From NCBI RefSeq assembly GCF_001280125.1, contig NZ_LGEG01000231.1, positions 1-52,835 of the forward strand: a stretch of 52,835 nucleotides of DNA, given 5' to 3'. Position 1 is the stretch's first letter, and every line of letters starts with the position of its first letter. Shown here piece by piece: positions 52,766 through 52,835 of the stretch. The translations under genes and the position numbers were made by a program. The notes beneath the pieces were generated by a model. The model made no database searches. It was not told the origin of the DNA and saw nothing but the letters and a program-made list of their open reading frames with translations. Source of the DNA: Streptomyces sp. NRRL F-6492 (GTDB taxonomy: Bacteria; Actinomycetota; Actinomycetes; Streptomycetales; Streptomycetaceae).

Positions 52766-52835
52766 CCCCCCCCCCCCCCCAAAAGAAACCCCCCTAACCC
52801 GGCCCCCCCCCCTCGCCGAGGGGATAGGCCCCCCC
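52766..52835. other. Low-complexity C-rich contig end
   Basis: A run of 15 C, then AAAAGAAA, short C-runs, a run of 10 C, and C at the very end. It does not look like coding sequence or like the palindromic telomeres of Streptomyces. It is most simply an unreliable end of an assembly. Confidence 0.6.

Noticed and set aside
52766..52835. Linear-chromosome telomere
   Set aside because: Lacks the series of GC-rich palindromes of Streptomyces telomeres; homopolymer runs suggest an assembly end.

Overview
The window is high-GC actinobacterial DNA with strong Streptomyces character: GC-rich third codon positions, frequent GTG (and one TTG) starts, likely leaderless genes, and the hrdB - trypsin-like protease - parE - parC - HPr - Pat neighbourhood that I recall from the S. 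coelicolor hrdB (SCO5820) to ptsH (SCO5841) interval. The right end degenerates into long C-runs and looks like the raw end of a contig.

Layout. (1) 85-7566: right-hand part of a small non-ribosomal peptide locus, cut by the window start: a mycofactocin-type SDR, a C-A-T module with a threonine-type code, and a C-T-C protein with no A domain and no thioesterase. It is followed, convergently, by an AlkZ-type DNA glycosylase (7668-8783) with the Q37-x-Q39 catalytic motif. (2) 9018-42621: conserved chromosome. DUF4192 protein behind a pair of inverted DnaA boxes; GDE-type glycosidase; NUDIX/winged-helix regulator; ABC ATPase-permease fusion; FadR-type GntR regulator; principal sigma factor HrdB; secreted trypsin-like protease; DUF7455 zinc protein; ParE; DUF485-ActP acetate uptake pair with a CitA/CitB-type two-component system pointing at it; CobW GTPase; ParC; an M16 protease pair; an M23 cell-wall hydrolase behind a c-di-AMP (ydaO) riboswitch; GntR; HPr; the GNAT/acyl-CoA-synthetase fusion Pat; DUF5998; a nucleotide pyrophosphatase-like phosphodiesterase; thymidine kinase. 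(3) 42844-50118: an accessory island. It encodes an HSP90-like GHKL ATPase with C-terminal repeats, a frameshifted ArsR/DUF5937 pseudogene, a 140-residue small protein, and a divergent NB-ARC/TPR (NLR-type) protein. (4) 50207-52616: a TetR regulator and a GT-B/CDP-glycerol-transferase-like gene separated by eight perfect heptanucleotide repeats.

The most interesting system is region 3. The ATPase and the NLR each begin, and the small protein ends, with a short motif of the form N-x3-G-x(5-7)-[VIF]-Q-[AG]. This is the layout expected for bacterial amyloid-motif (BASS/RHIM-like) signalling: an NLR sensor with an N-terminal motif templates a neighbouring membrane-active (Bell/HeLo-like) effector with a C-terminal motif. 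The addition of an HSP90-fold ATPase carrying the same motif is unusual and recalls the HSP90-NLR partnership of plants. This is inference from sequence pattern and gene order only.

The second striking feature is the heptad array at 51884-51939. It lies between an ATG that overlaps the TetR stop codon and the long downstream reading frame; with eight repeats the ATG is out of frame, while six or nine would put it in frame, so the locus may be phase-variable.
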